Positions 15,985-25,292 of a DNA stretch of 46,728 nucleotides are shown here, one piece after another. Under the pieces are notes generated by a model. That model was not told the origin of the DNA. It saw only the letters and a program-made list of their open reading frames with translations, and did not search any database. Positions within the stretch are counted from its first letter, which is position 1. Each line of letters starts with the position of its first letter. Made by a program: the position numbers and the translations under genes. The stretch comes from an uncultured Clostridium sp. (lineage in GTDB: Bacteria > Bacillota > Clostridia > Lachnospirales > Lachnospiraceae). The DNA is taken from contig CANPMS010000014.1 of assembly GCA_947575275.1 (NCBI GenBank), positions 1-46,728 of the forward strand, given 5' to 3'.

Positions 15985-16422
15985 ATGGTGGCAATTTACT
16001 GGTTGATAGCATTCGTGGTCTTGGTCGGGATTGAGGTGGCGACTACGGCGCTGACCACGATCTGGTTCGCAGGGGGAGCTTTTGCAGCCTTTTTGCTGGC
16101 TTTGTTTGATGTGGCCGTGGAGGTGCAGCTTTCGGTGTTTGTGTTGGTATCCTTTGTGTTGCTGTTCATGACCAGGCCTTTTGCTATGAAGTATATCAAC
16201 GTAGGTACTTTGAAAACAAATGCAGACGGGCTGATTGGCAGGGAGGCACGTGTCACCTCGGAGATTAATAATGATGCCGGAACGGGCTCTGCCATTGTGG
16301 GCGGTCAGGAATGGACCGCAAGGGCGCAGTCTGACGATGCAGTATATTCCATTAACACGAAGGTATGGATAAAAGAAATTCAAGGCGTGAAACTAATTGT
16401 GAGTACGATCAAGGAGGATTGA
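15985..16422 (+). CDS. NfeD-family membrane protein
   Basis: 145 residues. Three hydrophobic segments fill residues 2-62, and a C-terminal OB-fold domain follows with the usual pattern LIGREARVTSEI and GGQEWTARAQSD. NfeD-like proteins almost always travel with an SPFH (stomatin-like) gene, which here begins 4 bases after the stop. Together they are thought to organise ordered membrane domains. There is no serine-protease ClpP-like extension, so it is the short form. Confidence 0.88.
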   Translation: MVAIYWLIAFVVLVGIEVATTALTTIWFAGGAFAAFLLALFDVAVEVQLSVFVLVSFVLLFMTRPFAMKYINVGTLKTNADGLIGREARVTSEINNDAGTGSAIVGGQEWTARAQSDDAVYSINTKVWIKEIQGVKLIVSTIKED

Positions 16423-16426
16423 GAAT

Positions 16427-17356
16427 ATGGCGGCAATTACAACATTTTTATTTTTGATGATAGTGATTTTGATTTTACTGGTATCCTGCGTGCGGATTGT
16501 GCCGCAGGCGCAGGCGCTGGTTGTAGAACGGCTGGGTGCGTATCTTGGGACATGGTCAGTGGGCATCCATTTCCTGGTTCCTTTTGTTGACCGGGTGGCG
16601 AAACGTGTGGTCTTAAAGGAACAGGTTGTGGATTTTGCTCCTCAGCCGGTTATTACGAAGGATAATGTTACCATGCGGATTGACACAGTGGTGTTTTTCC
16701 AGATTACAGATCCCAAGCTGTTTGCCTACGGTGTGGAAAATCCGATTATGGCGATTGAGAACCTGACCGCCACTACACTGCGAAATATTATCGGTGATTT
16801 GGAGCTTGATCAGACCTTGACCTCCAGAGAAACAATTAACACAAAGATGCGTGCTTCTTTGGACGTTGCCACTGACCCATGGGGAATCAAAGTGAACCGT
16901 GTGGAGCTTAAGAACATTATTCCGCCGGCGGCAATTCAGGACGCCATGGAAAAACAGATGAAGGCAGAGCGTGAACGCCGTGAGGCAATCCTGCGGGCAG
17001 AGGGTGAGAAGAAGTCAACAATTTTGGTGGCAGAAGGTAAGAAAGAATCTGCCATTCTGGATGCGGAGGCAGATAAGCAGGCTGCTATTCTTCACGCAGA
17101 GGCGGAGAAGGAGAAACGAATTAAGGAGGCAGAGGGTCAGGCAGAGGCAATCTTAAAGGTTCAGAAAGCGAATGCCGATGGTATCCGGTTCTTAAAGGAA
17201 GCTGGTGCGGATGCTGCGGTGCTGCAGCTTAAGAGTCTGGAAGCGTTTGCCGCAGCTGCCGATGGAAAATCCACGAAAATTATTATCCCGTCTGATATTC
17301 AGGGGATTGCAGGTCTGGTTAAGTCCATGGCAGAGATTGGAACATCAAAGGACTGA
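16427..17356 (+). CDS. SPFH/Band 7 (stomatin-like) membrane scaffold protein
   Basis: 309 residues. One N-terminal membrane anchor (residues 4-24) is followed by the Band 7 domain (VVERLGAYLGTWSVGIHFL, PVITKDNVTMRIDTVVFFQI) and an Ala/Glu-rich coiled coil (about 175-250) that mediates oligomer formation. It resembles QmcA/stomatin rather than floT. It forms large cages in the membrane together with NfeD. A hairpin terminator follows 19 bases after the stop. Confidence 0.9.
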   Translation: MAAITTFLFLMIVILILLVSCVRIVPQAQALVVERLGAYLGTWSVGIHFLVPFVDRVAKRVVLKEQVVDFAPQPVITKDNVTMRIDTVVFFQITDPKLFAYGVENPIMAIENLTATTLRNIIGDLELDQTLTSRETINTKMRASLDVATDPWGIKVNRVELKNIIPPAAIQDAMEKQMKAERERREAILRAEGEKKSTILVAEGKKESAILDAEADKQAAILHAEAEKEKRIKEAEGQAEAILKVQKANADGIRFLKEAGADAAVLQLKSLEAFAAAADGKSTKIIIPSDIQGIAGLVKSMAEIGTSKD

Positions 17357-17375
17357 CAGTAAAGTCTACATTATA

Positions 17376-17400
17376 AGAGAGCGAGAAATCGCTCTCTTTC
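17376..17400 (+). terminator. Terminator with GAAA tetraloop
   Basis: AGAGAGCGA (17376-17384), GAAA loop, TCGCTCTCT (17389-17397), then TTTC. It closes the nfeD-SPFH unit; the patatin gene 26 bases on may be read through, since I see no promoter for it. Confidence 0.75.
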
Positions 17401-17423
17401 TGGCATAGAAATGGAGAAGATAT

Positions 17424-18569
17424 ATGCAGCTTCAGATTGATACATCCAAAGCTTACGGAATTGTGTTGGAGGGCGGGGGAGCAAAAGGGTCTTACCAGAT
17501 TGGTGCATGGAAAGCACTAAAGGAAGCCGGGGTGAAAATCAGAGGGATTGCCGGCGCCTCAGTGGGGGCGTTGAATGGCGCTTTGATATGTATGGATGAT
17601 TTGGAGTGGGCGGAGAATATCTGGAAGAATATCTCTTACGCTCAGGTTATGGAGCAGCCCCACAGTTTCAAGACAAAGAACCTGAGTACAGATTTTAAGG
17701 GAATTGCAGAAGACGCAATCCGCGTGGTGAAGGACAGGGGATTTGATGTAACGCCTCTTAAGAACCTGATTGCAGAGAGTGTGGATGAGGAGAAAATCCT
17801 TCAGTCTGACAAGGAGTTGTTTGTGACCACTTCTTCTATTAATGAGATGAGGCCGCTGGTTTTGGATGTAAAGAATCTGGCGAATGGGGGAATTTACGAT
17901 GCCCTTCTTGCCAGCGCCTATTTTCCGGTTTTCAAAAATGAGAAGCTGGGTGGAAAGCGTTATATGGACGGCGGAATTTTAAATAATGTACCGGTGGATG
18001 TGCTGATTGAACGCGGTTATACAGATATTATCGTCATTCGCATTTATGGTCCCGGGTTTGATACAGAAAAGATTTTGGAGATTCCGGAGAATGTCTCGGT
18101 AGGGCATATTGCGCCGCGTCAGGATCTGGGAGGAGTCCTGGAATTTGATAAAAAGCGGGCCCGGAAAAATATGCAGTTGGGTTATATGGATGCGAAACGG
18201 TACTTATATGGTCTGGAAGGACGCAGTTACTATTTTGACGCGCCCCAGTCAGAAGCCTACTATTTTGACAAGATGATGTCGGAGCTGGCTCTGGTATGTC
18301 ATTATATTGCCCCGGAACTGGAAGCTGAGGAACGCTTGCGGTTGGAAGGATACCGCACTTTTACGGAGCAGTTATTCCCGGCTCTTGGGGATAAGCTGAA
18401 ATTGAAGGAGGGGTGGAATTATAAGGATCTTTATCTGGCCATTCTGGAAAAGTGGGCGAAGGAACTTCGAATACAGCGAATGCAAATCTATACGCCGGAT
18501 CAGGTGGTACAACAGATTCATGCCCGGCTTAGGAGAAGTCTGGCGGAGGGAATACAGGGGAAAACTTGA
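17424..18569 (+). CDS. Patatin-like phospholipase (RssA type)
   Basis: 381 residues. The oxyanion loop GGGAKGSYQIG (residues 13-23), the nucleophile elbow GASVG, and DGG for the catalytic Asp (MDGGILNNVPVDV) form a complete Ser-Asp dyad. No signal peptide is present, so it acts in the cytoplasm, probably at the inner membrane face. The C-terminal 150 residues are specific to clostridial homologues and I cannot assign them. The substrate is presumably a membrane lipid acyl ester. It lies directly behind the membrane-scaffold pair nfeD-SPFH. Confidence 0.85.
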   Translation: MQLQIDTSKAYGIVLEGGGAKGSYQIGAWKALKEAGVKIRGIAGASVGALNGALICMDDLEWAENIWKNISYAQVMEQPHSFKTKNLSTDFKGIAEDAIRVVKDRGFDVTPLKNLIAESVDEEKILQSDKELFVTTSSINEMRPLVLDVKNLANGGIYDALLASAYFPVFKNEKLGGKRYMDGGILNNVPVDVLIERGYTDIIVIRIYGPGFDTEKILEIPENVSVGHIAPRQDLGGVLEFDKKRARKNMQLGYMDAKRYLYGLEGRSYYFDAPQSEAYYFDKMMSELALVCHYIAPELEAEERLRLEGYRTFTEQLFPALGDKLKLKEGWNYKDLYLAILEKWAKELRIQRMQIYTPDQVVQQIHARLRRSLAEGIQGKT

Positions 18570-18594
18570 CATGTTTTTTTCAATATAGTAAGTT
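18566..18594 (+). promoter_or_regulatory. Possible promoter of argF
   Basis: A perfect TTGACA (18566-18571) lies at the end of the patatin gene. Seventeen bases on is TAAGTT (18589-18594), a weak -10; a better TATAGT (18584-18589) is only 12 bases away. Confidence 0.35.
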
Positions 18595-18629
18595 AATTAC
18601 ATGACAGAATCACATGAGGAGGGAAAATA

Positions 18630-19619
18630 ATGAATCTTAAGGGGAGACATTTTCTGACATTAAAGGATTACACGGCAGAGGAAATCTTGTATTTGCTGGA
18701 TTTGGCTCAGGAGCTGAAACGAAAAAAGAAAGAGGGAATTCCAGTCGATGGTTATCGGGGGAAAAATGTGGCTCTGATATTTGAGAAGACAAGCACACGT
18801 ACCCGCTGCTCTTTTGAGGTGGCGGCTCATGATATGGGTATGGGAACTACTTATTTGGAACCGGACAGCTCACAGATCGGAAAGAAGGAGAGTATTGCCG
18901 ATACTGCCCGGGTGCTGGGACGGATTTATGATGGAATCGAGTACCGGGGATTTGGGCAGGAAATCGTCGAGGAGCTGGCAAAGTATGCCGGTGTGCCTGT
19001 ATGGAACGGACTGACCAATGAATATCATCCCACTCAGATGCTTGCCGATATGCTGACAGTGAGGGAGCAGATCGGCAGATTAAAAGGTGTAAAGCTGGTT
19101 TATATGGGAGACGCCCGTTACAATATGGGGAATTCTCTGATGATTGTCTGTGCCAAGCTGGGGCTGCATTTTGTGGCATGTGCGCCGAAAAAATATTTTC
19201 CCGATGCCGGTCTGGTGGCAGAGTGTGAGAGTTATGCCGCTGTTTCCGGCGGTACGATTACGCTCACAGAAGATGTGGCAGAGGGGACAAAAAATGCTGA
19301 TGTAATTTATACGGATGTTTGGGTGTCCATGGGAGAGCCGGATGAAGTGTGGGAGGAACGAATTGGTGAACTGACCCCTTATAAGGTAACGATGGACGTG
19401 ATGAGACATGCGGGAGAGCAGGCAATTTTCCTCCACTGTCTGCCGGCTTTTCATGATTTAAAGACGAAGGTTGGTGCAGAGATGGAAAAGCGATTCGGAA
19501 TCACCGATATGGAGGTGACGGATGAGGTGTTTGAATCTGACCGCTCCCGGGTATTTGACGAGGCAGAAAACCGTATGCACACCATTAAAGCAGTGATGGC
19601 TGCGACTCTGGGAGAATAG
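18630..19619 (+). CDS. argF: Ornithine carbamoyltransferase
   Basis: 329 residues, full length. The carbamoyl-phosphate loop [12 protein letters not shown], the [11 protein letters not shown] motif and the catalytic HCLPAFHD motif are intact; [14 protein letters not shown] is the ornithine-side loop. It makes citrulline from ornithine and carbamoyl phosphate in arginine synthesis, or runs in reverse in arginine catabolism. No other arginine genes flank it, so the direction cannot be fixed. It leads a tight run of genes (small membrane protein, birA, mutY). Confidence 0.95.
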   Translation: MNLKGRHFLTLKDYTAEEILYLLDLAQELKRKKKEGIPVDGYRGKNVALIFEKTSTRTRCSFEVAAHDMGMGTTYLEPDSSQIGKKESIADTARVLGRIYDGIEYRGFGQEIVEELAKYAGVPVWNGLTNEYHPTQMLADMLTVREQIGRLKGVKLVYMGDARYNMGNSLMIVCAKLGLHFVACAPKKYFPDAGLVAECESYAAVSGGTITLTEDVAEGTKNADVIYTDVWVSMGEPDEVWEERIGELTPYKVTMDVMRHAGEQAIFLHCLPAFHDLKTKVGAEMEKRFGITDMEVTDEVFESDRSRVFDEAENRMHTIKAVMAATLGE

Positions 19620-19622
19620 AGT

Positions 19623-19928
19623 ATGCTGGGACATGAGAAAAAGAGAAATCCGCGCAACACAGCGCTGATGCTGGACCTTTTGCACATTGCAGTAGGCGTT
19701 CTGGTGGTTGTGTGCGTGGTGCTGGCATTTATAGATCCGGACAGGAATCGTTTCTTGTTTCCTGTGATTTTCTGGCTGGCGGCGTTTTTAAACAGTGTCA
19801 ACGGCTGGCACAGAATCCGCTCCTCAGGGCGTGATAATAAGAAAAAAGCCGGCGGAGGGCTGCTGTGTGCAGCTGCGGTGCTGCTTGCGGCGGTTGGGAT
19901 TTTGAGCGCCGTCAGTATTTGGAGGTAG
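19623..19928 (+). CDS. Small membrane protein behind argF
   Basis: 101 residues with three hydrophobic segments (about 15-35, 40-58 and 78-98) separated by a short basic stretch (SGRDNKKKAGGG). It has a basic N-terminus and no enzymatic motif. It begins 3 bases after argF and its last codons contain the ribosome site of birA. It resembles small conserved Lachnospiraceae proteins of unknown function (a DUF6637-like assignment is from memory). Confidence 0.65.
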   Translation: MLGHEKKRNPRNTALMLDLLHIAVGVLVVVCVVLAFIDPDRNRFLFPVIFWLAAFLNSVNGWHRIRSSGRDNKKKAGGGLLCAAAVLLAAVGILSAVSIWR

Positions 19929-19930
19929 GA

Positions 19931-20911
19931 TTGAAGACAGAAATATTAAAATGCTTGAAGGAGACACAGGATTATCTGTCCGGTCAGGAGCTTTGCGAGC
20001 GTTTTGGCGTGTCTCGGACTGCAGTGTGGAAGATAATCCGCCAGCTTGGTGAGGAGGGATACCGGATTGAGGCGGTGCGTAACCGTGGCTATCGGCTGGC
20101 AGAGAGTGGTGATGTGATGAGCTTTGCTGAATTGAAAAGCGTGATGAGAAGCAAGTGGGCGGGACAGAATCTGGTGTTTCTCAGTCAGGTGGATTCCACC
20201 AACAACGAGGCAAGGAAGCTTGCAGAGAGCGGGGCTCCGAACGGAACCCTTGTGGTGGCCAAGGTGCAGACCGCCGGAAAGGGCAGAAGGGGAAGGAGCT
20301 GGACATCACCGCCGGGAAGCGGTATCTGGATGAGCCTGATTTTGCGGCCGGAGTTTATGCCGGAATCGGCATCTATGCTGACGCTTCTGGCAGCCATGGC
20401 GGTATGCGGCGGAATTCGTGAGATAACTGGACTGGAAAGCCGGATTAAGTGGCCGAATGATGTTGTGATGGGAGCAAAAAAAGTTTGTGGGATTTTAACG
20501 GAGATGAGCACAGAGGAGGACTGTATCCGCCATGTGGTTGTGGGAATGGGGATTAATGTGAACATTCTGGAATTTCCGGAGGAGCTTCGGGAGAAAGCTA
20601 CTTCTCTTGCACTGGAGGCAGGCAAGACAGTGAAACGTGCGCCTGTTGTTGACGCAGTGATGCGCCATTGGGAGAAATGTTATGAAACATATCTTGATAC
20701 ACTGGATATGAGGATACTTAAGAATGATTACAACAGTCATCTGATTAATTACGGGAGGCAGGTGCAGGTTTTGACGCCATTAGGAAGCTATGAGGGGATC
20801 GCCCGGGGAATCAACGACAGAGGAGAGCTTTTAGTGGAGCGTTCCGGCGGGGAGGTTCGTCAGGTGGTCTCGGGTGAGGTCTCGGTGAGAGGAATTTATG
20901 GTTATGTGTGA
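19931..20911 (+). CDS. birA: BirA: biotin-protein ligase and repressor
   Basis: 326 residues from a TTG with GGAGG five bases upstream; the long frame from 19865 overlaps the previous gene. The N-terminal winged helix (residues 1-60; SGQELCERFGVSRTAVWKII) makes this the bifunctional type. The catalytic domain has the biotinyl-AMP loop AGKGRRGRSW and KWPNDVV, and a C-terminal SH3-like domain ends the chain. It joins biotin to acceptor proteins and probably represses biotin genes. The 3' end overlaps mutY by 14 bases. Confidence 0.92.
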   Translation: MKTEILKCLKETQDYLSGQELCERFGVSRTAVWKIIRQLGEEGYRIEAVRNRGYRLAESGDVMSFAELKSVMRSKWAGQNLVFLSQVDSTNNEARKLAESGAPNGTLVVAKVQTAGKGRRGRSWTSPPGSGIWMSLILRPEFMPESASMLTLLAAMAVCGGIREITGLESRIKWPNDVVMGAKKVCGILTEMSTEEDCIRHVVVGMGINVNILEFPEELREKATSLALEAGKTVKRAPVVDAVMRHWEKCYETYLDTLDMRILKNDYNSHLINYGRQVQVLTPLGSYEGIARGINDRGELLVERSGGEVRQVVSGEVSVRGIYGYV

Positions 20912-22013
20912 TGAAAGACAGTGGTATGACCGATTGAAGGTGGTGGAAGATCCAGACAAGCCTATGGAACGTATGGAGCGGCTTCGCGCTATAAACCGGC
21001 CGTTGATTGCCTGGTATGAGAACTGTGCGCGGACTCTCCCGTGGCGTGAAGATCCCCAGCCTTACTTTGTGTGGATTTCTGAGATTATGCTTCAGCAGAC
21101 CCGGGTGGAGGCCGTCAAACCTTATTTTCAGCGTTTTATTCAGAACCTGCCAAATATAAAATCCCTGGCAGAAGTTACGGATGATAAGCTGATGAAGCTG
21201 TGGGAGGGACTGGGCTACTATAACCGGGCGAGAAATTTAAAAAAGGCTGCAGTTATGATTGAGAAAGAGTATCAGGGGGAGATGCCCTCAGAATATGAGG
21301 AGCTTTTACAGCTTCCCGGGATCGGAAGCTATACGGCGGGAGCGATTGCCTCCATTGCCTTTGGGAAACGGGAACCGGCTGTGGACGGAAACGTGCTGCG
21401 TGTGATTTCCCGTATCACTGCCAGCCGGGACGACATTTCAAAAGCGTCAACGAAGCGGGTAATTGAAAATGAGCTCCGTCAGACGATGCCCGGGGATGAT
21501 GCCAGTCGGTTTAATCAGGGGCTGATTGAAATTGGAGCGATAGTCTGTGTGCCAAATGGGCAGCCGCGCTGCCAGGAATGTCCTCTGGAATCAATTTGTC
21601 TGGCAAAGCGATGGAATCTGATTGATGAAATTCCGGTGAAGACACCGCCAAAAGGACGCAGAATTGAAAAACGGACAGTCTGTATTGTAGAATACGGGAG
21701 CTGTGTGGGACTGCACAGGCGGGAGGACACAGGGCTTTTAGCATCTCTTTATGAGCTGCCAAATGTGGAAGGAGCGCTTTCAGCTGAGGATGTACCAAAG
21801 GCATTTGGACTGGAAGAAGATACAGTTGAGCGTGTGGAGCCTCTTCCTGGGGCAAAACACATTTTTTCTCATGTGGAGTGGCATATGACCGGCTATCGTG
21901 TTCTGTTGAAGAAAGCGCTGCCAAAGATGTATATCGCAGCAGAAAAAGAGGATCTGAAACGTGTTTATGCACTGCCTAACGCATTTGGCAGGTATACAAA
22001 GCTGATAAATTGA
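20898..22013 (+). CDS. mutY: A/G-specific adenine DNA glycosylase
   Basis: 371 residues. It removes adenine mispaired with 8-oxoguanine. The helix-hairpin-helix LPGIGSYTAGAIASIAFG, the catalytic Asp in PAVDGNVLRV and the minor-groove reading LQQTRV are present. The iron-sulfur cysteines are C-x7-C-x2-C-x5-C (CVPNGQPRCQECPLESIC), one residue longer in the first gap than the E. coli protein. A NUDIX-like 8-oxoG recognition domain fills the C-terminal third. The start ATG lies inside birA with GAGAGG five bases upstream. Confidence 0.93.
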   Translation: MVMCDERQWYDRLKVVEDPDKPMERMERLRAINRPLIAWYENCARTLPWREDPQPYFVWISEIMLQQTRVEAVKPYFQRFIQNLPNIKSLAEVTDDKLMKLWEGLGYYNRARNLKKAAVMIEKEYQGEMPSEYEELLQLPGIGSYTAGAIASIAFGKREPAVDGNVLRVISRITASRDDISKASTKRVIENELRQTMPGDDASRFNQGLIEIGAIVCVPNGQPRCQECPLESICLAKRWNLIDEIPVKTPPKGRRIEKRTVCIVEYGSCVGLHRREDTGLLASLYELPNVEGALSAEDVPKAFGLEEDTVERVEPLPGAKHIFSHVEWHMTGYRVLLKKALPKMYIAAEKEDLKRVYALPNAFGRYTKLIN

Positions 22014-22043
22014 TGATAATGTGAGAGAGGCAGGTATTTTAGT

Positions 22044-22949
22044 GTGGAAAAAAACAAACGTATGCTTCTGATTATCAATCCCAGATCCGGAAAAGAGAAA
22101 ATCAGGACGAAGCTTTTAGACATTCTGGATATTTTTGTCAAGTCGGGCTATGAGGTGCAGGTGCATATTACTCAGGAAGCCCTTGATGCCAGGGACGTGG
22201 TAGTGAGAGATGGGGCAGAAAAGGATCTGATTGTGTGCAGTGGGGGCGACGGAACCTTAAACGAGACTATTTCCGGGATTATGGAGCTTCCACAGCAGGT
22301 GCAGCTTGGTTATATTCCTGCAGGCTCCACCAATGATTTTGCGTCCAGCTTAAGAATTCCGCGTCAGATGCTGGAAGCAGCCTGTGCTGCCGCAGAGGGA
22401 ATGCCTTATCCCATTGATATTGGGAGGTTCTGCAATGAGCGGTATTTTGTGTATGTGGCAGGATTTGGCGCATTTACGGAGGTATCCTATCTGACCCCGC
22501 AGGACAAGAAAAATTTTCTGGGGCATCAGGCATATATGCTGGAGGGGGTCAAAAGCCTGGCATCTATCAAGTCCTATATGATGAAGATCAGTTGGGAAGA
22601 GAACATGCTGGAGGGAGAGTTCATCTTCGGTATGGTAACCAATACGATTAGTGTCGGTGGTTTTAAAGGACTGGTGAACCAGGATGTGGCGCTGAACGAC
22701 GGGCTGTTTGAGGTGCTTCTTATACGCAAGCCCAGGACGCCCCTGGAGCTGAGCGATATTGTCTCCGGTTTGTTTTTAAAGGATGAGCAGGGAAGTGAGC
22801 TGGTATATAAGTTTAAGACAGACTTTCTAAGGCTCCAATCCCCGGAGCCGATGGATTGGGCGCTGGACGGTGAATTTGGCGGAACAAAGACGGATGTGAC
22901 GGTGGAAAATCTGTACCGTTGTGTGGAAATTCGCAGAATTTTCCCATAG
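22044..22949 (+). CDS. Diacylglycerol kinase-family lipid kinase
   Basis: 301 residues starting at a GTG with GAGAGG upstream. It carries the DAGK catalytic motif GGDGTLNETISG and the second-domain motif AGSTNDFASSLRIP. YegS/DgkB-type proteins phosphorylate diacylglycerol or related lipids with ATP, in Gram-positives chiefly to recycle diacylglycerol left from lipoteichoic acid synthesis. Whether this one is DgkB or a broader lipid kinase cannot be decided from the sequence. Confidence 0.85.
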   Translation: MEKNKRMLLIINPRSGKEKIRTKLLDILDIFVKSGYEVQVHITQEALDARDVVVRDGAEKDLIVCSGGDGTLNETISGIMELPQQVQLGYIPAGSTNDFASSLRIPRQMLEAACAAAEGMPYPIDIGRFCNERYFVYVAGFGAFTEVSYLTPQDKKNFLGHQAYMLEGVKSLASIKSYMMKISWEENMLEGEFIFGMVTNTISVGGFKGLVNQDVALNDGLFEVLLIRKPRTPLELSDIVSGLFLKDEQGSELVYKFKTDFLRLQSPEPMDWALDGEFGGTKTDVTVENLYRCVEIRRIFP

Positions 22950-22994
22950 CAGTGTAAAATGTTGGAAAATATACATGAGTTTGGAAGAAAAATG

Positions 22995-23023
22995 TTGAAA
23001 TCTGCCGTTTACTGATATATAAT
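22995..23023 (+). promoter_or_regulatory. Strong sigma-A promoter of rpoD
   Basis: TTGAAA (22995-23000), exact 17-base spacer, TATAAT (23018-23023); about 43 bases of leader to the GTG. Confidence 0.85.
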
Positions 23024-23072
23024 CAATAGTAGTTTGGACTTTAGTAAAACCTTTAGTTGAAAGGACGTTACT

Positions 23073-24197
23073 GTGGAAAAAGACAATTTTTTAGAAAAGC
23101 TGAATAAGTTGTTAGAGGTTGCCAAAACGAAGCACAACGTGTTGGATATGACGGAAATTAACGACTTCTTTGCAGGGGACAGCCTTGGTTCCGAACAGAT
23201 GGAGCAAATATACAGCTTTCTGGAGGAAAAGCAAGTCGATGTGATTCCTGTCATTGACGATAATATCCTTACAGACGAAGCGCTGCTGCTTGATGATATT
23301 GATGTGGACGAGAACCTTTTGAAGGATACGGAGGAAATTGAGTTCGATGCCATCGATCTTTTGGATGGAGTCGGTACGGAGGATCCGGTTCGTATGTATT
23401 TAAAGGAAATCGGAACGGTTCCACTTCTGAATGCAGAGGAAGAGCTGATGCTTGCAAAGCGCAAAGCAGAGGGAGACGAGCACGCCAAGGAGCGCCTGAT
23501 TGAGGCCAATCTGCGTCTGGTGGTCAGTATTGCGAAACGCTATACAGGACGAGGGATGGGTTTCCTTGATTTGGTTCAGGAGGGAAACCTGGGTCTGATT
23601 AAAGGAGTCGAAAAATTCGATTATACAAAAGGTTATAAGCTGAGTACATATGCTACTTGGTGGATTCGGCAGTCGGTGACCCGCGCTCTGGCAGATCAGG
23701 CGCGTACGATCCGCGTGCCGGTGCATATGGTTGAGACCATCAACAAAATGTCTAAAATGCAGCGTAAGCTGACTCTCGAACTGGGGTATGAACCGTCTGT
23801 GATGGAGCTTGCTGATGCTCTTGATATGTCCGAGGACAAGGTGATGGAAATTATGCAGATTGCCAGGGAGCCGGCTTCCCTGGAAACTCCCATTGGGGAG
23901 GAGGATGATTCCAACCTTGGGGATTTTGTGGCGGATAACAATGCCATTACTCCGGAGGGTAATGTGGAATCGGTGATGCTGCGGGAGCATATTGAAGCTT
24001 TGCTGGGCGATCTGAAAGAGCGTGAGCGCCAGGTGATTGTGCTGCGCTTTGGACTGGAGGATGGTCACCCCCGCACTCTTGAGGAAGTGGGGAAGGAGTT
24101 TAATGTTACCCGTGAGCGTATCCGTCAGATTGAGGCGAAAGCGCTGCGAAAGCTTCGTAATCCTGTGAGAAGCAAGCGGATTCGTGACTTTTTATAA
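23073..24197 (+). CDS. rpoD: Primary RNA polymerase sigma factor (SigA)
   Basis: 374 residues, the normal size for Firmicutes. Region 1.1 occupies about residues 1-75; region 1.2 follows ([16 protein letters not shown]). Region 2 has the -10 recognition helix ([20 protein letters not shown]). Region 3 follows, and region 4 carries the -35 reader ([18 protein letters not shown]). The start is a GTG with AAAGGACG. It has its own consensus promoter. In many relatives dnaG lies just upstream; here a lipid kinase does, so the usual macromolecular-synthesis operon is broken or rearranged. Confidence 0.97.
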   Translation: MEKDNFLEKLNKLLEVAKTKHNVLDMTEINDFFAGDSLGSEQMEQIYSFLEEKQVDVIPVIDDNILTDEALLLDDIDVDENLLKDTEEIEFDAIDLLDGVGTEDPVRMYLKEIGTVPLLNAEEELMLAKRKAEGDEHAKERLIEANLRLVVSIAKRYTGRGMGFLDLVQEGNLGLIKGVEKFDYTKGYKLSTYATWWIRQSVTRALADQARTIRVPVHMVETINKMSKMQRKLTLELGYEPSVMELADALDMSEDKVMEIMQIAREPASLETPIGEEDDSNLGDFVADNNAITPEGNVESVMLREHIEALLGDLKERERQVIVLRFGLEDGHPRTLEEVGKEFNVTRERIRQIEAKALRKLRNPVRSKRIRDFL

Positions 24198-24218
24198 TAT
24201 GTGGTGGAAGGTAAGAAA

Positions 24219-24830
24219 ATGAATTGCAGGAATTACCAGAAAGAGCTGGAAAAGATTATAGCAAAGATTGAATGTGAGAGCCGGGTTCCCCGGCTTTTGC
24301 TGCATAGCTGCTGCGCACCATGCAGCAGCTATGCTCTTGAGTATCTGTCCAAATATTTTGACATTACAGTGTTTTATTATAATCCTAATATTTCTCCCAG
24401 GGAGGAGTATGACAAACGGGCCGATGAGCTGAGGAGGCTGATTGAGTCGCTGCCCACAGAGCATCCCATTCATTTCCAGGTGGGAGCATATGAGCCGGAG
24501 CGGTTCTATGAGATGAGCCGTGGACTGGAGAAGGAGCCGGAGGGCGGTGAACGCTGTGCCCAGTGCTACCGTCTGCGTATGCTTGAGGCGGCGAAGATGG
24601 CCGCAGAAGGTGAGTATGATTATTTTACCACTACGCTGACGATCAGTCCTTTAAAGAGCGCTGAGAAGCTTAACCAGATTGGTGAGGAGCTTGCCGGTAT
24701 TTATAAAGTGGAGCATCTGCCCTCGGATTTCAAGAAGAAAAACGGATATAAAAGGTCGGTAGAAATGTCTTCAGAATATGGTCTTTACCGTCAGAATTAT
24801 TGTGGCTGTGTGTATTCCAGACCGAAGTAA
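24219..24830 (+). CDS. queH: Epoxyqueuosine reductase QueH
   Basis: 203 residues from the ATG with GGAAGGT upstream; the GTG at 24201 has no site. The cysteine pattern is diagnostic: HSCCAPCSS near residue 30, RCAQCYRLR in the middle and YCGCVYS at the end, which bind a [4Fe-4S] cluster and a second metal. QueH reduces epoxyqueuosine to queuosine in tRNA position 34 and replaces QueG in anaerobes. It lies 21 bases behind rpoD and is probably read from its promoter. Confidence 0.9.
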   Translation: MNCRNYQKELEKIIAKIECESRVPRLLLHSCCAPCSSYALEYLSKYFDITVFYYNPNISPREEYDKRADELRRLIESLPTEHPIHFQVGAYEPERFYEMSRGLEKEPEGGERCAQCYRLRMLEAAKMAAEGEYDYFTTTLTISPLKSAEKLNQIGEELAGIYKVEHLPSDFKKKNGYKRSVEMSSEYGLYRQNYCGCVYSRPK

Positions 24831-24836
24831 TTTAGC

Positions 24837-24865
24837 TTGACACACATTTTAATTTGTAATAAAAT
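24837..24865 (+). promoter_or_regulatory. Consensus promoter of ptsH
   Basis: TTGACA (24837-24842), 17-base spacer, TAAAAT (24860-24865). Confidence 0.85.
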
Positions 24866-24929
24866 TTAACAAGAAGATATGCTGCAGCAGATATGGAAAT
24901 ATAGTATATCAAAAAGGAGACAAGTGCGT

Positions 24930-25196
24930 ATGATTAGCAAAACATTAACCGTAGTAAATCCATCCGGACTGCATTTGAGACCGGCGGGGGTACTTTCCCA
25001 GACAGCAATGAAGTTCAAATGCGATGTGATTATCGAGTGTGGTGAGAAGAGGATTATCGCGAAGAGCGTCCTGAATGTTATGGCGGCAGGAATCAAATCC
25101 GGCACTGAGATCACTTTAATCTGTGACGGTGAAGATGAGGCTGCGGCGATGGAGACCATCAGCCAGGCGATTGAGAGCGGTCTGGGCGAGATGTAA
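24930..25196 (+). CDS. ptsH: HPr phosphocarrier protein
   Basis: 88 residues from the ATG with AAGGAG upstream; the frame upstream to 24879 lies between promoter and ribosome site. His15 in NPSGLHLRPAG is the PEP-dependent phosphorylation site of the PTS, and Ser46 in AKSVLNVMAAG is the HPr kinase site used in CcpA-dependent catabolite control. Having both, it is HPr and not Crh. It stands alone, without ptsI, between its own promoter and terminator, as is common in Clostridia. Confidence 0.92.
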   Translation: MISKTLTVVNPSGLHLRPAGVLSQTAMKFKCDVIIECGEKRIIAKSVLNVMAAGIKSGTEITLICDGEDEAAAMETISQAIESGLGEM

Positions 25197-25221
25197 TTGT
25201 AGATAGATACGGTTGCGTTAG

Positions 25222-25263
25222 AAAATGGCGTTTCCGTGGAGTTCCACGGAAGCGCCATTTTTG
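25222..25263 (+). terminator. Strong terminator of ptsH
   Basis: An 18-bp perfect stem (25222-25239 with 25244-25261), AGTT loop, and T-run TTTTT at 25258-25262. Confidence 0.9.
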
Positions 25264-25292
25264 CGTGACAGAATATGGAGGGGAAATGATAT

